NCBI GenBank assembly: GCA_023105745.1
Contig: JALGQZ010000004.1
Span: 38,268,437-38,332,436 of the forward strand
Length of the DNA stretch: 64,000 nucleotides
Direction of reading: 5' to 3'
Origin: Austropuccinia psidii
Taxonomy: Eukaryota > Basidiomycota > Pucciniomycetes > Pucciniales > Sphaerophragmiaceae
This document shows positions 22,736-35,729 of the stretch, piece by piece. Positions within the stretch are counted from its first letter, which is position 1, and each line of letters opens with the position of its first letter. Position numbers and translations under genes: made by a program. The notes beneath the pieces are model-generated. The model was not told where the DNA came from. It worked only from the letters and a program-made list of their open reading frames with translations, and made no database searches.

Positions 22736-24581
22736 TGTGACTAAATTGAAAATTAGGTTTTGATACCAACCAGGGAAGCTTTAACTGTTTCCAATGGAGT
22801 AAAACTACTTCTAAGTCAGAAAAAACGTTATAAAATTAGCTTTAATTGTGTTTAATATCTCCTATATACATTCTGATGTTTTGTGGAGGCTTAAAGCCAA
22901 CTATCACTATAGCAATGGCTGGGTTATAGGACTGAAAATGGCTGAAACCAGCCCTCTTTTGGCTCAAACCTGGGCTCAATCATTTCATACTTATATTTTA
23001 TCTTTTCAGTATTTTTCTCACAACTGATGAAAGAAATGTTTAATTTTGTTGAAAGAAAATTGATGGCTATCAAAGAATTTCTTCCTTGCCCCTCTTTTTT
23101 TCTTAATGTTAGAATATTTTCTTTTTATAATTAGTTTCAACACAGTTAAGCCAATAAATAAAAGATTCAAGCAACCATTTTCAAATTATTTTAAAGCTTT
23201 TAATCACATGGAAAGATAATTATAATAATTTTACCTTTTGACCACCCCAAATGTGAATTAAGGTATCTTTTATCACTATTTGGTTACTTTTTTTCCAAAT
23301 CCACTCTTGTCACTTTTGGTTTTTTTTCTCTTTAATAATCATTTTGGAGACTCTGTTCTCATAAACCTTTTCTGAAGATTTTCTAAATCAATTCCAATTG
23401 ATGTTACTCTTGAATAAATTTCTTTTGTAGAAATAAATATCTCTTTTATATTGTTTTTGGTAAAACAATAGATCCTTATAATACTACTGTTCTATACTAA
23501 CAAGCTAAAAAAACCATAATTTTGGATTGTTTTCTTTTAATAATATTAAAATCAAGATTTTTACATAATTTGATCTTCAACAAATTTTGATGAAAGGAAG
23601 AGTACTTGATATACAATAAAAATCTCATATCCACACCTTAAGAAATTGTTTTTAGTATGTAGATACATTTATTTGAGACAAATTTTTTGTAAGGTGTGGA
23701 TAGGAAATTTTGATTAAACAACAAGTACTTTTCCTTTTCTCAAAATTTTTTTCAGGTAAAATTATGTAAAAATATTGATTATAAGAGTTTTAAAAGAAAA
23801 GAAAGTGAAGGTTATGTTTTTGACTCTTATAGCATAAAATAGTGATATTATGAAGATTTATTGTTTTACCAAAAATTCAAAATTTCACAAAAATACTCTA
23901 CAAGAGATAATTATGGCTACAAAAAGAGAAATCTGAATTGGAATTAATTTAGAAAAGAACTGCAGGAAATCAATATGATGACAGAGTCAATAACATAAAT
24001 ATTAAAGAAAAAACACACCCAAAAGTGACCAGAGAAAATTTTGAAATAAATTGACAAATCCTACATTGATAAAGCATGCTTTAATTCACTTGTGTGTTTT
24101 TTCAATGGTAAAATGACTATAATTATTCTTTCAATGCCTCAAAGGTTTCTAATAATTTTTAAATGGTGTTTTATATCTTTTTTTTATTGATTTAACAGTG
24201 TTTAAACGAAATATAAGAGAAAAATATTCTAAAATGGAGAGGCAAGAGGGGCATGTAAGATATTCATTTATAGCCATCAATTTTCTTGATCCAAAATTAC
24301 AAGCTGCTTTCATCATCTGTAAGAAACATACTGAAAGCATAAAATCAAATTATCACATCATTGAGCCCTGGTTTGAACCAAAAAGGGCTTGTCTTAGCCA
24401 TTTTTAGTCTTATAAACCAGCCATTGCTATAGTAATAGTTGTTTTTAAGCCTCCAAAACACATCATAATGTTTATAAGAGACCTTGAAAGCAGTTAAAAA
24501 TGGCTTTATGAAGTTTTTCTGACTCAAGGTTATTTTTACCCTCTTTGAAACAGCTTCAAGTGCCCTAGGTGGTATCAAAAC
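22736..24581. repeat. Long imperfect palindrome (about 0.9 kb arms)
   Basis: The left arm, about 22736-23660, reads as the diverged reverse complement of the right arm, about 23670-24581. Landmarks: TATAGCAATGGCTGG near 22910 against CCAGCCATTGCTATA near 24420; AAAATTGATGGCTAT near 23070 against ATAGCCATCAATTTT near 24275; and near the centre CCACACCTTA at 23632 against TAAGGTGTGG at 23690. Each outer end carries a TGGTATCAAAAC-like stretch next to an LTR start, so the arms look like the 3' ends of two related elements facing each other. Small frames inside are not genes. Confidence 0.65.
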
Positions 24582-26000
24582 TGTGAGCCTGTGAGATATG
24601 TATGACATACACATAAGGTCACAAATGGCTTTTTATGCATTTTATTTGGTCTTGAAAAGACTTATCAATTCTATTTCAAATAAAAAATAACAAAAAATAA
24701 GTAAAATGCTTTTTGGTATAAGCAAGATTATAATTATTATGTCATTTTTGGATTCTACACCAAAAATAACCTAGGTTAGACTCATAGGGTGTTATACCCA
24801 AAAATCGTTATTTATTATGTTATTAGAGTATTTAAGAATCTCACAGTACAATTCCAACTTTTTGAACATTTTTTGAAAATTGTTATATTTAAGCTTAAAT
24901 TTAAAGTTTCATAAGGTTTATGCAAACTTGCCAAAATTGTAGTTGAAAGTGAGGTGTTGTGTATATTTTCTGAATTGGCTGAATATTTTCCATACAGTAT
25001 GTAAATCCTGTGTGATCTCAATTTAAAAGGGTTTAAGGCCATAGTATGGCTTTGAATAAATAAAAGGGCAAAATCCATGCAGAAAGGTGGGACAAAGGAA
25101 AAGGACCAAACAGAGCTAGGGTATGCAATTTTTTGGATCTGAAAGGATTCAATTAAGGTTGTCCACCTCTATTGGAGGATTTAAAACCTTATTTGAAGTT
25201 CAAGATTAGACCTTGATCCAACCTTGAAGTTTAAGCTTGTTTTATCTCAATTTGGACAGAAATTTCAAGCTGACAAAGGGTAAATCCCAGTATGCAAGCT
25301 TGAAATCAAGGTTATAAGAGCTTTCGAAGCTTAACTAAGATTAAAAAGCTTCAATACACTAAACCTTTAAGGTTACAAGTATCAAAACCTTATCAAAAGT
25401 TAAGGTTTTGTGTTTATTTCTATTTTATGCGGACAAATAGTAATAACCTGAAAAATTCATTATAAATCCAATTCTTAATTTATTCTCATGAAATTTCACA
25501 CAGCTTAAAAATTAATGTTATCTGTGTAAAGATGAAATTATAAGTATCTTTCTTAAACAGGTTTAATTTCTAATTAGCCTTGAAATTGATAATTTTAATT
25601 ATTCTTAAAGAAAATTAAGATTTCTTGAAAAATTAATTAAAAATTCAGCTTAAGAGATTTTTTCTTAAAACTTTATTTTTGAGTTTTTCATGTAAGAGCT
25701 TTAATATAAAGAGATTTGTTATATATTTAAACTTGAAATAATTAATTCAAAAGAGGATTAAAGCTACTTGAAGCTAAGAATAACACTGGTGACTTTAAAT
25801 TGGAATTAAAAATAAGTTGCCTTGAACTAAGAACCTTATTTTTGAGCATGGTTTTTCATTTTTGACCTGAGAATTCCCTCTATATCCATTATCAATCATG
25901 AGACCTGATCTGCAGGCATAAAAGAGCCTACACATAACTGTCTTTTCCAATAACCAATCAATAATTTCAATCAATTAGACATTTCAAACAAGTAATATTT
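24582..26000 (+). repeat. Decayed LTR, inverted relative to 1-1449
   Basis: Starts TGTGAGCCTGTGAGATATG, preceded by GGTGGTATCAAAAC, which sits where a polypurine tract would. The sequence is the diverged reverse complement of 1-1449 over its whole visible length. Short frames that appear in both copies (for example containing RIYILYGK) are by-products of this repeat. Confidence 0.65.
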
Positions 26001-27067
26001 TATTAATTATAAAATCTTATTCTTAAAGTAATTTCTTGAGTATTTTATTCTTTATTAATCTTAATTTAAAGCATTTAACACATAGAAATCACATTATTGT
26101 TGTAATCACCAATAATATATTTTATTATATAGAATTATTGTCTTGAATATCTTTTTTTAAAAATCCACAAGTTCCTCTTAAAACCTCTTAAATCTAATTT
26201 TATTTTGAAAAAGTTGTTTTTATCTTTTAAATTATTCATTTTTGACATTTTTTTAACTTAGAAAAATTATTCAATATAATAACTTTTGCTTTTTGACTTT
26301 CTGTATTGAATAAATATTATAAGTAATTTTTCTCTAAAATTCTATATTTTTTTATCTATTATTAGTTTTTTTATATGGAATTTTCTTACAACAATCATCC
26401 CTGCACATTTTTTGTGATAGTTTCTTTTATGAATAATATTTATATATTATTAATAAGTGCATAAATATCATCATTTTCCATGTGTAATTGTCTCATTAAG
26501 AGCTTTACACTTCTTATTGTTATAATTTTTAGTGATTATAACAATAATAGAATAATTATAATTTATTATAATTATTAAGATTTTTTCATTATTGAATTAT
26601 TTAATGATAATTAAACTTCTATTTTTTTCTATATAATTCTTTTTAATTATTATATTAAGTTTGTGGTTATAATATTTCATTATATTATGTTTTCTAATGA
26701 GTACAGTCATACTACTCTTGATATTTTCTACTATTATCAATAGTTTCATAGAAAGACATCAAAAAAAATGTCATAATCACTTATCTCACAGTTTCTGTGA
26801 CTCAATTCCAGGCCAAAAGTAATGAACTGTTGCATACATTTTGAAAGCTCACTCCTGTCAGTAAGGATTTTGGAGGATTCTGGAACCCTTGGCACCAAGT
26901 TTTTTTTCCCCAAAAATTCAACCTTTTGAATTTATCTTTTCTTTAATTCCTCATAATTTATTATAGTCAAGATTTTTCATATGTAATTGAATTTAAAAAT
27001 CACAGTACAGAACTATAATTATTTATTCCTCATATTTAAATTTAAGTTCATGTGGGTAATTAATATA
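26001..27067. other. AT-rich stretch left of element B, no gene seen
   Basis: Mostly A and T with runs of ATTATTA. Probably the continuation of an LTR relic, with no recognisable motif. Its last five bases, ATATA at 27063-27067, are the left target duplication of element B. Confidence 0.5.
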
Positions 27068-29092
27068 TGTAAGGTTTGACTATGAAACAATAAGTAAAAA
27101 TTACTAATTTATTACTTATTGTACTCTGAATGTCCTTATAAATTGAATAAATAAGATTAAAAATATAATAATAATAAATAATTATTATTATTATGGCGTA
27201 AAATAATTATATTATTAAATAAATATAATAATATAATTTATATTATGAAAATATAATATAATAAATAAATATATTAATATAAAATAATTAATATATTAAA
27301 AAGCTCTTTATTATTGTTACCAACAAATAATAAAGGCGTAAAAAATTGTTTTTTATTAATAAAAAACAATTAATAACAATAATATTACTAATATTAAAGT
27401 TATGAATTAATATAAATACTATTTATATTAATTAAAGAGTTATTAAGAGAGTAATAATAGAGAAATTATTATAATAAGAGAGAATAACCTACTTTTAACA
27501 CTTAATATAATAATTTTGAAGTATTTTACGCCAAAAAATATAAATACAACCTTTTCAAATTGTATTTACAATAAAAATAAAGAAAATTACAAATTATTCT
27601 GGATTTTCACGTGGAAATGAGTTTTAGAGAGATTTTTAACAAAAACAATTAAATAAATGATTTAATCACGTCAAAATAGATGATTATAGCAAGGTGGTCT
27701 TTGGTCTTTAATAATATAATGCTTTTATATATAAAGAATAAAGAAAATTACCTTTTGATTTAATTGATTTAATGTTTTTGATGCGTCTGAGGGGAAAATA
27801 GAGTAAAAAGAGCTCTATTTATAGTAAATACCTCCCTCCTAGAGTCCAACAGGCTTCTAGTAGACGTGTACTGATCATATCCACTGGAATTGATCAATAT
27901 TTTAAGGTTTGAGGGTGATTACATCATGATCAAACCATCTTACATCATTATTGCACCATTATTTAAAGTTATCACTGTAACTTTAAGTTTGATGACATCA
28001 GAGGCTTGGCAGAACCCCAAATTTCGTGGATTTTATTAGTTTTAATCATAAACTAATAGTATTCACCAATTTTATCACTCTTGTGACTGTTAAACTTAAT
28101 TTAAGGTTACAGTAGGTGATCATAACTGCTCAATTTAAGCTCAAACTTTGATCTTCAATAACTTTTAAGATTTACACGCTACAGCAATTCAGAGAGTGAA
28201 TTCTGATAGCCTGGCATAACCTCATTATGCTGCCAAGAGCTTATCATTACATCATCAAAACTCTAATTTTGATGATTTTTCTTGTAACTCACCTTTTCTG
28301 TCGAAATTCAATATTTTAAACTTCAAACCTTGATTTCAGGGGGTTATACCCTGAATTTAATAATAAAAATTACATCATTCTTCACGAATGAACTAGTAGA
28401 ATCCAACTGTATACTTTTTTTTAAGTTTGGACCACTTTCACAACAAAGTGGTCAACAGCTCTGTTGATTTTTATCAATATTTCATCATAGGTTTTAACCT
28501 TGTTTATAATTTGTAAAATAAAGTTCATTTCTGTGTTCTTACAGTAATTACGTGGTAACTTTATTTTTGGTTCATCATTCTATCATGTATAGTTTAGAAG
28601 ATATTAGCTATGATCCTTGAATATATGCGTTGACCAAAAAAGTGCATATATTCAGGATAATTCCTTAAGTATTGACTTTGAGAATTAGCTTATTAATTGT
28701 TTTATGTGTGGATTTCTATGGGGAATCCACTGGTACAATTTATTTCACATGTTGTTTCATTGGTTTCTGAGATAAATAGGATTTTATGGTTTTTATAAGG
28801 TATTATACCTTATAATTCATTAAATATTGACTTCACAGATATGCCATAAAAATGGTATATGTGTATTTTTCCATGAGGAATCCAATGGTATAATTTATTT
28901 TACATGTTTATTCATTGGTTTTTAAGTTAAACCAATTTTTGTGTTAATTTATGGTATTTTTTGTATATTTAAGTAATTAATTTTAATGTATAATTATTCT
29001 AAGTAATTTTAGTATAATTATATTAAAGGTATAATTATTCTTAATCTTTTTGTGACCTTATTGGGTATGTGGTCATATCTCAAAGGCTCACA
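27068..29092 (-). repeat. 3' LTR of element B (left copy)
   Basis: 2025 bp; on the minus strand it begins TGTGAGCC at 29092 and ends CCTTACA at 27068. It contains a perfect 28-bp palindrome at 27344-27371 and a TATA box on the minus strand (27814-27822). A CACGTG E-box at 27608-27613 reads TACGTG in the other LTR. The interior half is dominated by ATAATA runs. Confidence 0.95.
27814..27822 (-). promoter_or_regulatory. TATA box in the element B LTR (left copy)
   Basis: TATAAATAG on the minus strand, followed by a pyrimidine-rich stretch; the identical site in the 5' LTR is at 36476-36484. In the right copy it should drive the genomic RNA, with the start a few tens of bases downstream. Confidence 0.6.
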
Positions 29093-29104
29093 TTCCCTAC
29101 CACC
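29093..29104 (-). other. Polypurine tract of element B
   Basis: GGTGGTAGGGAA on the minus strand, directly before the 3' LTR start. The decayed element at 24568-24581 has the related GGTGGTATCAAAAC in the same place. Confidence 0.7.
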
Positions 29105-29210
29105 AAAAAAGATTGTACCACAATCTGATATGTATGATAAGGGTATCATCCACTGTCCTACCTCTTCAATAGACTTTGTTAGTCTTGAAGCTCAATAATG
29201 CTTAACTTTT

Positions 29211-32200
29211 TTATTTTTCAGGTTTTCTTTCATGTCTGAACCTTCTTAGTAGTTTATCAGCATTTGTTATATCTTTCTCAAGTAGCCATTCATCTTCTTG
29301 AGTTGAATTTCTATACCTTACAAGGTATTCTCTTTCTTTTTTGTTTCTTGTCCTTCTTTCTTTAAGGACTTTTACTATTTTCTTTTCCTCTCCTTCTTCC
29401 AAGGGGGGAATCTCAAGTGGGGGTTTATTTCTTAGTGGAAATAACTCTTTGTCACTTGAACTGTAAGGTTTTATCAGACTTACAGGGAAAGTTGGGTGTT
29501 TGTTCATTAGTTCACCTGTGAGTTCCAATTGCACAGCATTTGGTCCATGAAGTGCTTTTATCATAAATGGTCCTGCAAAGGAATCTTTCAATTTCTTTGG
29601 TCCTTTTATGTTATTCAAATTAAGGGTTGATACTAAAACCAAGTCCCCTATTTTGAAATCAGGTGGCTTATGATTTTTATCCCATCTTTCTTTTGCATAT
29701 TTAAAAGAATCTTGCATGCATCTGTTTGCATGGTTTCTTGCTTTGTCAAGCATTATCTTGAAACTGCTTGCTGTTGGATGTATATCCACTAAGTCCTTTT
29801 TGAGGGTATCATAAGGAAGTCTTGGATTCCAACCTTTCTCTAGCATTTCTGGTGTTTTGCCAGTGGAAGAATGGATTGATGTCTTGTATGCCAGTTCAAG
29901 TGCTGGTATTAGTGTACACCAATCATGGGTAAAACCATCAGAATCTTTGAATTCTAGCCCATAAGCACAGAATCTTCTGATCATATCCTCTAGAGTCTGT
30001 ATCATTCTTTCTGCTAAACCATCAGTTTGGGGATGATAAGCTGTTGAGAATGATAATTTTGTCCCAAACAAGTTATGGAGATTTGTCCATAATGCTGAAG
30101 TGAACTTTGGGTCTCTGTCACTTATAATATTTTGGAATAAGCCTGTGTGGCTAATGACTTTATTCCATATCATTATGGCTGTATCCATAGCTGTGTCATC
30201 TTTATGACATGGTAAGAACATGGGAGTTTTGCTGTATCTGTCAACTAGCACTAGGCATGCATTATAACTCCTGTCTCCTCCTGGAGGTAAGGCTGTTACC
30301 CAATCCATATGAACTATTTCCCATGGGGATTTTGGTTCTTGGATTTGGATCATCATTCCAAATTTCTTTCCTGTGGCTCTGTTGGCTTTTTGACATCTGT
30401 CACAGGTCTGGCAGTACTCTGCAACATCTTTCTTCCAATTTGGCCACCAAGAACAGGTTTTCACCCTCTCTAGTGTCCTATCTTCTGAGAGATGTCCAGA
30501 TGCAACACTATCATGACACTCATGTAAAATGGTGTTTATTAGTGTTCTGTCTGTTAAGGCCATAACACATGTATGTTTTGTTCTATGGTAAAGGATTCCA
30601 TCAAGGAGGTGAAATCTTCCTTCATCATATGCCTTTTTCCATATTTCATCTAGTTTTGATGAAAGTGATGGATCTTTGCAGTCTTTCATTAGAAGTTGGC
30701 TTAAGATATGGCAATTTTTGTCTGTCTTATAGCTTTCTTTAACTTGGTTAAAGAATTCTGTGCCAATGTCTGTAACACATATTCCTTCTATATGGTGTTC
30801 TTCTTGTGGTACCCATGCTGGATTGTCAGGGGTATTTGCTAGAGCCCATCTGCTGAGACCATCTGCATTTTTGTGAATATTTCCAGATTTATGAACAATA
30901 GTCATATTTCCTCTATATTCCTGGATAGCAATTTGCCATCTTAGCATATGTCTGTTTGGAGTCTTCATATTTAATAGTGATTTCACAGCATTACAGTCTG
31001 TGATTACATCAAATACTGTGCCATCCAAATAATAATGCAATTTTTCTAAAGCCCACACTAGGCATACGCATTCCATTTGGCTTGCTCCATACCTTGCTTC
31101 TGTTGGCTTTATTTGCCTTGAAATGAAACAAACTGGTCCTTCCACTGGTTTATCATTGATAATTTGTGTTTGGTGAAGTGCAGCACCTAGTCCTTCTCCA
31201 CAAGCATCAATGTACAGTTTGAAGGGTAGTTTCCAATCTGGCATTAGGAGAAATGGGGCATTTGTTAAGGAATTTTTCAATTCTTCATATGCCTTGACTC
31301 TTTCTTCTGTCATCTCATAGACTGTTTGTTGGTCACATAGCTTATACAAGGATTTAGCAATCTTTGCAAAGTCCTTTATATGCTGTCTATAGTAACCAGC
31401 AAATCCTAGAAATGATTGCATTTCTTTTTTGGTTTGAGGCATTGGTTTAAGTAGTACTGCTGCTACTTTATTTTTGTCTATGCCTAGACTAAGTCCAGAT
31501 ACCACATGTCCTAGTGCTTTTAATTCACTATATGCAAAATGACACTTTTTCAAGGAAATTTTCATATTCACTTGAACTATTTTCTGTGGTACCCTTTCTA
31601 GTCTTGTAAGGTGATTTTCCCAAATTTCTGAGCAAACTATAATATCATCAATATAGATAATTAACCATCCTTCTGATAATTCTTCAGGAAATATGGTATT
31701 CATCATTCTTTGATAATGGGAAGGTGCATTTTTTATCCCAAATGGCATTCTTAAGTATTCAAAAATTCCACAATGGACTATTATTCTTAGTAGTTTCTTG
31801 GCATTGTCTGTTAAGACATTTTGATGAAAACCTTTAAGAGCATCCATAGCTGTGATGAACTTAGCTTGTGACAATTGGGTCAATGTCTCATGGATTCTGG
31901 GTATTGGATATCTGTCTGGAATGGTATAGGTATTCAGGGCTCTGAAGTCTCCTACCATCCTTGACTTTCCATTATGCCAAGTTATAATGACAGGTGTAGT
32001 AACTTCTACTTGTTCATTATGTCCAACCTTTCTTAATACTCCAAGGTCCATTAATTCTTTAATGTGTACCTCTAAGGCTTCTCTAGCTCTTGGACTGGCT
32101 GGATAAGCAGGTCTTCTTAATAAAGGTGGGTAAGGCTTTTCTACATTAAGAATTATATCCACTTCATGTCCAATTATGGCACCTAGTGGCTCTTTGTCAG

Positions 32201-35009
32201 TTGCAAAGGCATTTTTATACTTAAATAAGAGGTCAATCAATTTTTCTTTCATTTTTTCTGTTAATTCTTGATTGAATTCTGCCTCTTTAAGTTGTTCAGA
32301 TATAAAAATTTCTTTTTCTGGAATTTTTTCTTCCTTCTTAATAACTGTGATTTGTTTTTTGTTATTTAAGAAGCCAAACTTTTGTCTTTTGTTATCTCCT
32401 ATGGTAAAATATCTGTCTTTTTGGTTGGAGATATCTATACCATACATTGATAAGTAGTCATTCCCAAGTATGAAATGATTACTAGTACAGTTGTCCATTA
32501 CTACAAACTCTACTTTAATTCTAACACATTGTGAGGGATGAGGAAAAATTAGTGTTAAATCAATTATTCCAAGGGGCTTCATGCTCTCACTTGCACTACT
32601 AAATTTGACACCTTGTATTGGCATAAGTTTTTCTTGCCAATTTGGGACAATGGTTTTTAAATAACTTTTGTCAACACAAGTGCAATATGCTCCTGTATCC
32701 AAGTTAACTTTTCCTTCCTGGTTATCAACCATAACAATACTTATACTTGATTTTCCAGCTGTATATCCCATTCCTCTTGCAGGTTTGGTTCTATACATTT
32801 TGGCATCTTGTATGTTTGTCAGGTTTGTGTCAGATGTTCCAACTTGTGGTAAGTTTGACTTAACATCCAGTACTTCATAAATTAAGTCAATATTATTAAT
32901 TTGTGCATTAATTATATTGATTTCATCACTTTCAGAGCTTTCTGACTCTTCTGTCTCTTTTTCAGAGTCAGATTCCTCTTCTTTGTCATTGTGGCTTTCT
33001 GTTTCCACAATTTCATTAATTTTTGCTTTTTTAAGGCAATTATTGGCTAAGTGTCCAATACCTCCACATTTATGGCATTTTCTTTGCTCATTATTGTTGG
33101 ATGTATTGGGCTTAAAGGATTCTTTTGATTTATCTTTTCTGATAAATGGTTTATTTGGGCTTTTAATGTCCAATTTTTTCCAAGTCCTGCCAATTTTTGT
33201 TCTTGTCACTATATCTTCTAGTGCATTTATATACTCTTCTGTGGAGCATGGTTCTATACATCTGCTTCTTAGGGCATGTTCTAGTTCCCCTCCACATTTT
33301 TTAAGTATTTTCATATGCACCATCTTCTGTGACATTTCTGGGTATAGTGCATTAAGTCTTTCAACTTGTTTTAAGAACCAAGTTAAAGGTTTGTCTTTCT
33401 CTGGGTCAAAGAAAGAGTTTTCAAATGCATTTTCTATCTTATACCTCCAGGCATCATTTGCCCACTTGGTGATTATTTCTTGTTTCCACCAAGACCAGGT
33501 ATTTTTACCATTTGTTTGTCTTATGCCATAATACCATCTTTTTGCAGATTTCTCAAACAAAGAATGTAATCTTGCAGTGATTAATTCATCTGGTATGGTA
33601 TAATCTTCTTGTAACATGTCAATTGTTTTAATGAATGACATGTGGTCATATTCACCTTCTCCTGTGAATGTTGGCCATTCTTTCAGTTGAGGTGCTTCCT
33701 TCATTAAGACTTGGTTATTATCTTGGTGACTCAAGTCTGTTATGAAAGGATTTGACAATTCCTCTTTTGTTTTAACAGGGCTTCTTATATGAGAAAATGG
33801 TGTTGATAACTTTGGCATATTTAAAGTAGCCTCATTAATTTTATCCATTTTTTCAGTGATAAGTCTTATTTCACTCTGAATATCATCTTTCAGATGCATT
33901 CTTGCTTCATCACTTTTTTCCACATGGTCCAAAAGTAATTTTCGGTGTGATGAAGTCTTTTCTTCAAATTTTTCTACAGAAATACTTAATTTATTCAATT
34001 TTTCTGTAAGATTGTCAATACTCACATCATAATTGATTGTCAAAGTTTTGTCTTTGATATCTTTTATGTATTTATACAATTCTTGTTGTCCTTGTATTAA
34101 TTTTTGAGTATTGTCAATTAAATTCTTAGGTTTATTATTTTCAACAATAAACTTAATGTTGTCAATTTCTTTCTTGTTTTGCACAACAATTTTTGTTAAA
34201 GAAGATAAATTGTTATTTATTTCTTGTAGTGATAATAAACTGTCTTTAATTTCTTTTAGAGGTAATATACTATTTTTAATTTCTGTTAAAGTATTTACAA
34301 CATCTTTGGACAAGGTTATTTCTTTGGGAAATGAGGTTGTCTCATTCTTTGCTCTTCCTTGTCCTTGAATTCCATCAAGGTTCTGGCCATGTTGAAAACA
34401 TTGTCCATGGCATCCTTTTGGATTCTTGGGATTCTGTAGCTTGGGGAATATGGTTTCCTCCAATGCTTTTTCTTGTTCTTCTTCCCTTCTTGGGGAAGTG
34501 GGTTGGCTTGGGGCTTGCTGGTAGAAGCTACTGGGGCTTCTTCCTTGGTTGCCTCCCTCTTTTTGGCATGGTAATCCTTGATTTTTTTGATTTGAGGTTT
34601 GGATGACAGTGGATTCCATCCATTGGAGTATTTCACTATCTCCTCCTCTTTGAGGAACTTTTTCAGGATGTGCCAGGAGTTCATCACTCCTTGGTGTATT
34701 TGAGGCAACATTTCCCAATCTTTGTCTTTGTACACTGTGCAATACTGCTTGTACTGGCTCATGTAGATGTGTATTTGAGCCCTCTGAATGTGATTTGTAC
34801 CTGTTTGAGTTACTCATACTTAGTTCTAATTCAGGCTCAGATATCATGGGCATTTCTGGGACTTGCCTTTGGGATAAGGCACTTCCTTGTGTGGATTCTG
34901 TTCCACTGGGGATATTGCCCTTTCTTTTCCCTTTTGAGGGATCAATTCTACCTCTGAGTCCAGCTCCATCTGATTGGATGGAGTATTGGGAACCTCCTCT
35001 GGTAGTCAT
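29211..35009 (-). CDS. gag-pol: Element B Gag-Pol polyprotein
   Basis: 1932 residues in one frame. The N-terminal 230 residues are low-complexity and overlap a second good frame. A coiled-coil-rich segment (about 235-400) precedes the gag core ([18 protein letters not shown] near 490; [15 protein letters not shown] near 565) and a CCHC zinc knuckle ([14 protein letters not shown], about 642-655). Protease: LDTGAYC near 770 and [26 protein letters not shown] and YIDD near 1116. RNase [12 protein letters not shown] (about 1266), [13 protein letters not shown] and [11 protein letters not shown], with all acidic residues present. Integrase: HECHD...GH and CQTCDRC, then DDE residues in [17 protein letters not shown] and DGLAERMIQ (1568-1664). 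The C-terminus (about 1877-1925; YLVRYRN, EDEWLLE) resembles a chromodomain. Gag and Pol being in one frame implies processing by the protease alone. Confidence 0.93.
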   Translation of the reverse strand: MTTRGGSQYSIQSDGAGLRGRIDPSKGKRKGNIPSGTESTQGSALSQRQVPEMPMISEPELELSMSNSNRYKSHSEGSNTHLHEPVQAVLHSVQRQRLGNVASNTPRSDELLAHPEKVPQRGGDSEILQWMESTVIQTSNQKNQGLPCQKEGGNQGRSPSSFYQQAPSQPTSPRREEEQEKALEETIFPKLQNPKNPKGCHGQCFQHGQNLDGIQGQGRAKNETTSFPKEITLSKDVVNTLTEIKNSILPLKEIKDSLLSLQEINNNLSSLTKIVVQNKKEIDNIKFIVENNKPKNLIDNTQKLIQGQQELYKYIKDIKDKTLTINYDVSIDNLTEKLNKLSISVEKFEEKTSSHRKLLLDHVEKSDEARMHLKDDIQSEIRLITEKMDKINEATLNMPKLSTPFSHIRSPVKTKEELSNPFITDLSHQDNNQVLMKEAPQLKEWPTFTGEGEYDHMSFIKTIDMLQEDYTIPDELITARLHSLFEKSAKRWYYGIRQTNGKNTWSWWKQEIITKWANDAWRYKIENAFENSFFDPEKDKPLTWFLKQVERLNALYPEMSQKMVHMKILKKCGGELEHALRSRCIEPCSTEEYINALEDIVTRTKIGRTWKKLDIKSPNKPFIRKDKSKESFKPNTSNNNEQRKCHKCGGIGHLANNCLKKAKINEIVETESHNDKEEESDSEKETEESESSESDEINIINAQINNIDLIYEVLDVKSNLPQVGTSDTNLTNIQDAKMYRTKPARGMGYTAGKSSISIVMVDNQEGKVNLDTGAYCTCVDKSYLKTIVPNWQEKLMPIQGVKFSSASESMKPLGIIDLTLIFPHPSQCVRIKVEFVVMDNCTSNHFILGNDYLSMYGIDISNQKDRYFTIGDNKRQKFGFLNNKKQITVIKKEEKIPEKEIFISEQLKEAEFNQELTEKMKEKLIDLLFKYKNAFATDKEPLGAIIGHEVDIILNVEKPYPPLLRRPAYPASPRAREALEVHIKELMDLGVLRKVGHNEQVEVTTPVIITWHNGKSRMVGDFRALNTYTIPDRYPIPRIHETLTQLSQAKFITAMDALKGFHQNVLTDNAKKLLRIIVHCGIFEYLRMPFGIKNAPSHYQRMMNTIFPEELSEGWLIIYIDDIIVCSEIWENHLTRLERVPQKIVQVNMKISLKKCHFAYSELKALGHVVSGLSLGIDKNKVAAVLLKPMPQTKKEMQSFLGFAGYYRQHIKDFAKIAKSLYKLCDQQTVYEMTEERVKAYEELKNSLTNAPFLLMPDWKLPFKLYIDACGEGLGAALHQTQIINDKPVEGPVCFISRQIKPTEARYGASQMECVCLVWALEKLHYYLDGTVFDVITDCNAVKSLLNMKTPNRHMLRWQIAIQEYRGNMTIVHKSGNIHKNADGLSRWALANTPDNPAWVPQEEHHIEGICVTDIGTEFFNQVKESYKTDKNCHILSQLLMKDCKDPSLSSKLDEIWKKAYDEGRFHLLDGILYHRTKHTCVMALTDRTLINTILHECHDSVASGHLSEDRTLERVKTCSWWPNWKKDVAEYCQTCDRCQKANRATGKKFGMMIQIQEPKSPWEIVHMDWVTALPPGGDRSYNACLVLVDRYSKTPMFLPCHKDDTAMDTAIMIWNKVISHTGLFQNIISDRDPKFTSALWTNLHNLFGTKLSFSTAYHPQTDGLAERMIQTLEDMIRRFCAYGLEFKDSDGFTHDWCTLIPALELAYKTSIHSSTGKTPEMLEKGWNPRLPYDTLKKDLVDIHPTASSFKIMLDKARNHANRCMQDSFKYAKERWDKNHKPPDFKIGDLVLVSTLNLNNIKGPKKLKDSFAGPFMIKALHGPNAVQLELTGELMNKHPTFPVSLIKPYSSSDKELFPLRNKPPLEIPPLEEGEEKKIVKVLKERRTRNKKEREYLVRYRNSTQEDEWLLEKDITNADKLLRRFRHERKPEK
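34316..34800 (-). CDS. Overlapping frame in element B gag (possible ORF1)
   Basis: In the +1 frame relative to gag-pol there is a frame whose first ATG (34762) opens 148 residues. It is richer in ordinary protein sequence than the main frame here: [39 protein letters not shown], a lysine-rich basic middle (GKKNKKKHW) and ending QPHFPKK. The frame is open upstream to about 34810. An AG at 34801-34802 would join it in phase with the exon at 35087-35236. It stops at 34316, nine bases after CCCAAAG; a -1 slip there would enter gag-pol at PKEITL. The product is probably a Gag N-terminal domain or a separate Gag. I recall both frames from related elements, but this was not checked. Which frame is translated cannot be decided here. 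Confidence 0.5.
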
Positions 35010-35086
35010 AATTAAAGAATAAGAAAAAAATAAAAGTATTTTAGAATAAAAATTCTTTTATGGCAATTATAAAAAGAGGTGCTCAC

Positions 35087-35236
35087 CTTCAGAGGCTTGA
35101 ATGGTGGGTCCTGGAAAGTCTAATTTCTTAGCTTTCTTTCTTTTGGTGATAACTGGTGTTGGAGAACTTTGACAAGTTTCTTCCACCAACCTCTCAACAG
35201 TAGCTTGGTTATCTTCTGTTGGGTTATCTTCAAACA
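35087..35236 (-). CDS. Upstream exon-like frame of element B
   Basis: 150 nt on the minus strand between a strong acceptor (CTTTTTTAG before 35236) and a good donor (GAAG then GTGAGC at 35086). It reads VFEDNPTEDNQATVERLVEE and then a basic stretch (KRKKAKKLDFPGP). Read without splicing, the frame starts at an ATG at 35300. Splicing to 34800 would remove 286 nt, including the ATG used for gag-pol, and keep the frame of the overlapping ORF. The downstream acceptor has a weak pyrimidine tract, so the junction is tentative. Confidence 0.4.
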
Positions 35237-35729
35237 CTAAAAAAGACAAATAAATATAAGTCTTTATATAAGAAGTGTTATTTTTGGCAAGATATGGCAA
35301 TTTTCCACGTAGAAATTGCTTTATATCTTAAAAAATTGAAATAAAATAAAGAAATGAATAAAAATAACTTTTTTTATTGGTTTTTAATATTTTTTAATAT
35401 TTTTTATGTATTTTTTATTTTTTAAAGAATAAAATAAAAAAGAATATGATTCTTATAAAATTAAATTATAATAAAATTATTCTTAATTTATAAAATATCT
35501 TTTTTAATCACTAGAGTCACTCAAAGAAAGTTCTTGCAAGTCTAAGGATGTGAAAAACCACGTGTAAGACAGTACAATTGCTTTCCAAATGCCTCAATAG
35601 CTTTTAAAATCAATAAAATATAAAATTATTATATAATTTATGATTATAAATATAATTTATTATTGGATAAACCCAAATAGAATCTTTTTAAAGGTCTTTG
35701 AGAGTAAATATCACGGCCAGGCCCCCAAA
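35237..35729 (-). other. 5' leader and candidate primer binding site of element B
   Basis: Untranslated leader between the 5' LTR and the first frame. Directly inside the LTR (minus strand from 35729) comes TTTGGGGGCCTGGCCGTGA, where TGGGGGCCTGGCC is a candidate site for a tRNA ending in CCA. A CACGTG E-box lies at about 35573. The rest is AT-rich with no other feature. Confidence 0.5.

Noticed and set aside
32917..33531. 204-codon plus-strand frame inside element B
   Set aside because: It is the antisense of the acidic gag region of gag-pol.
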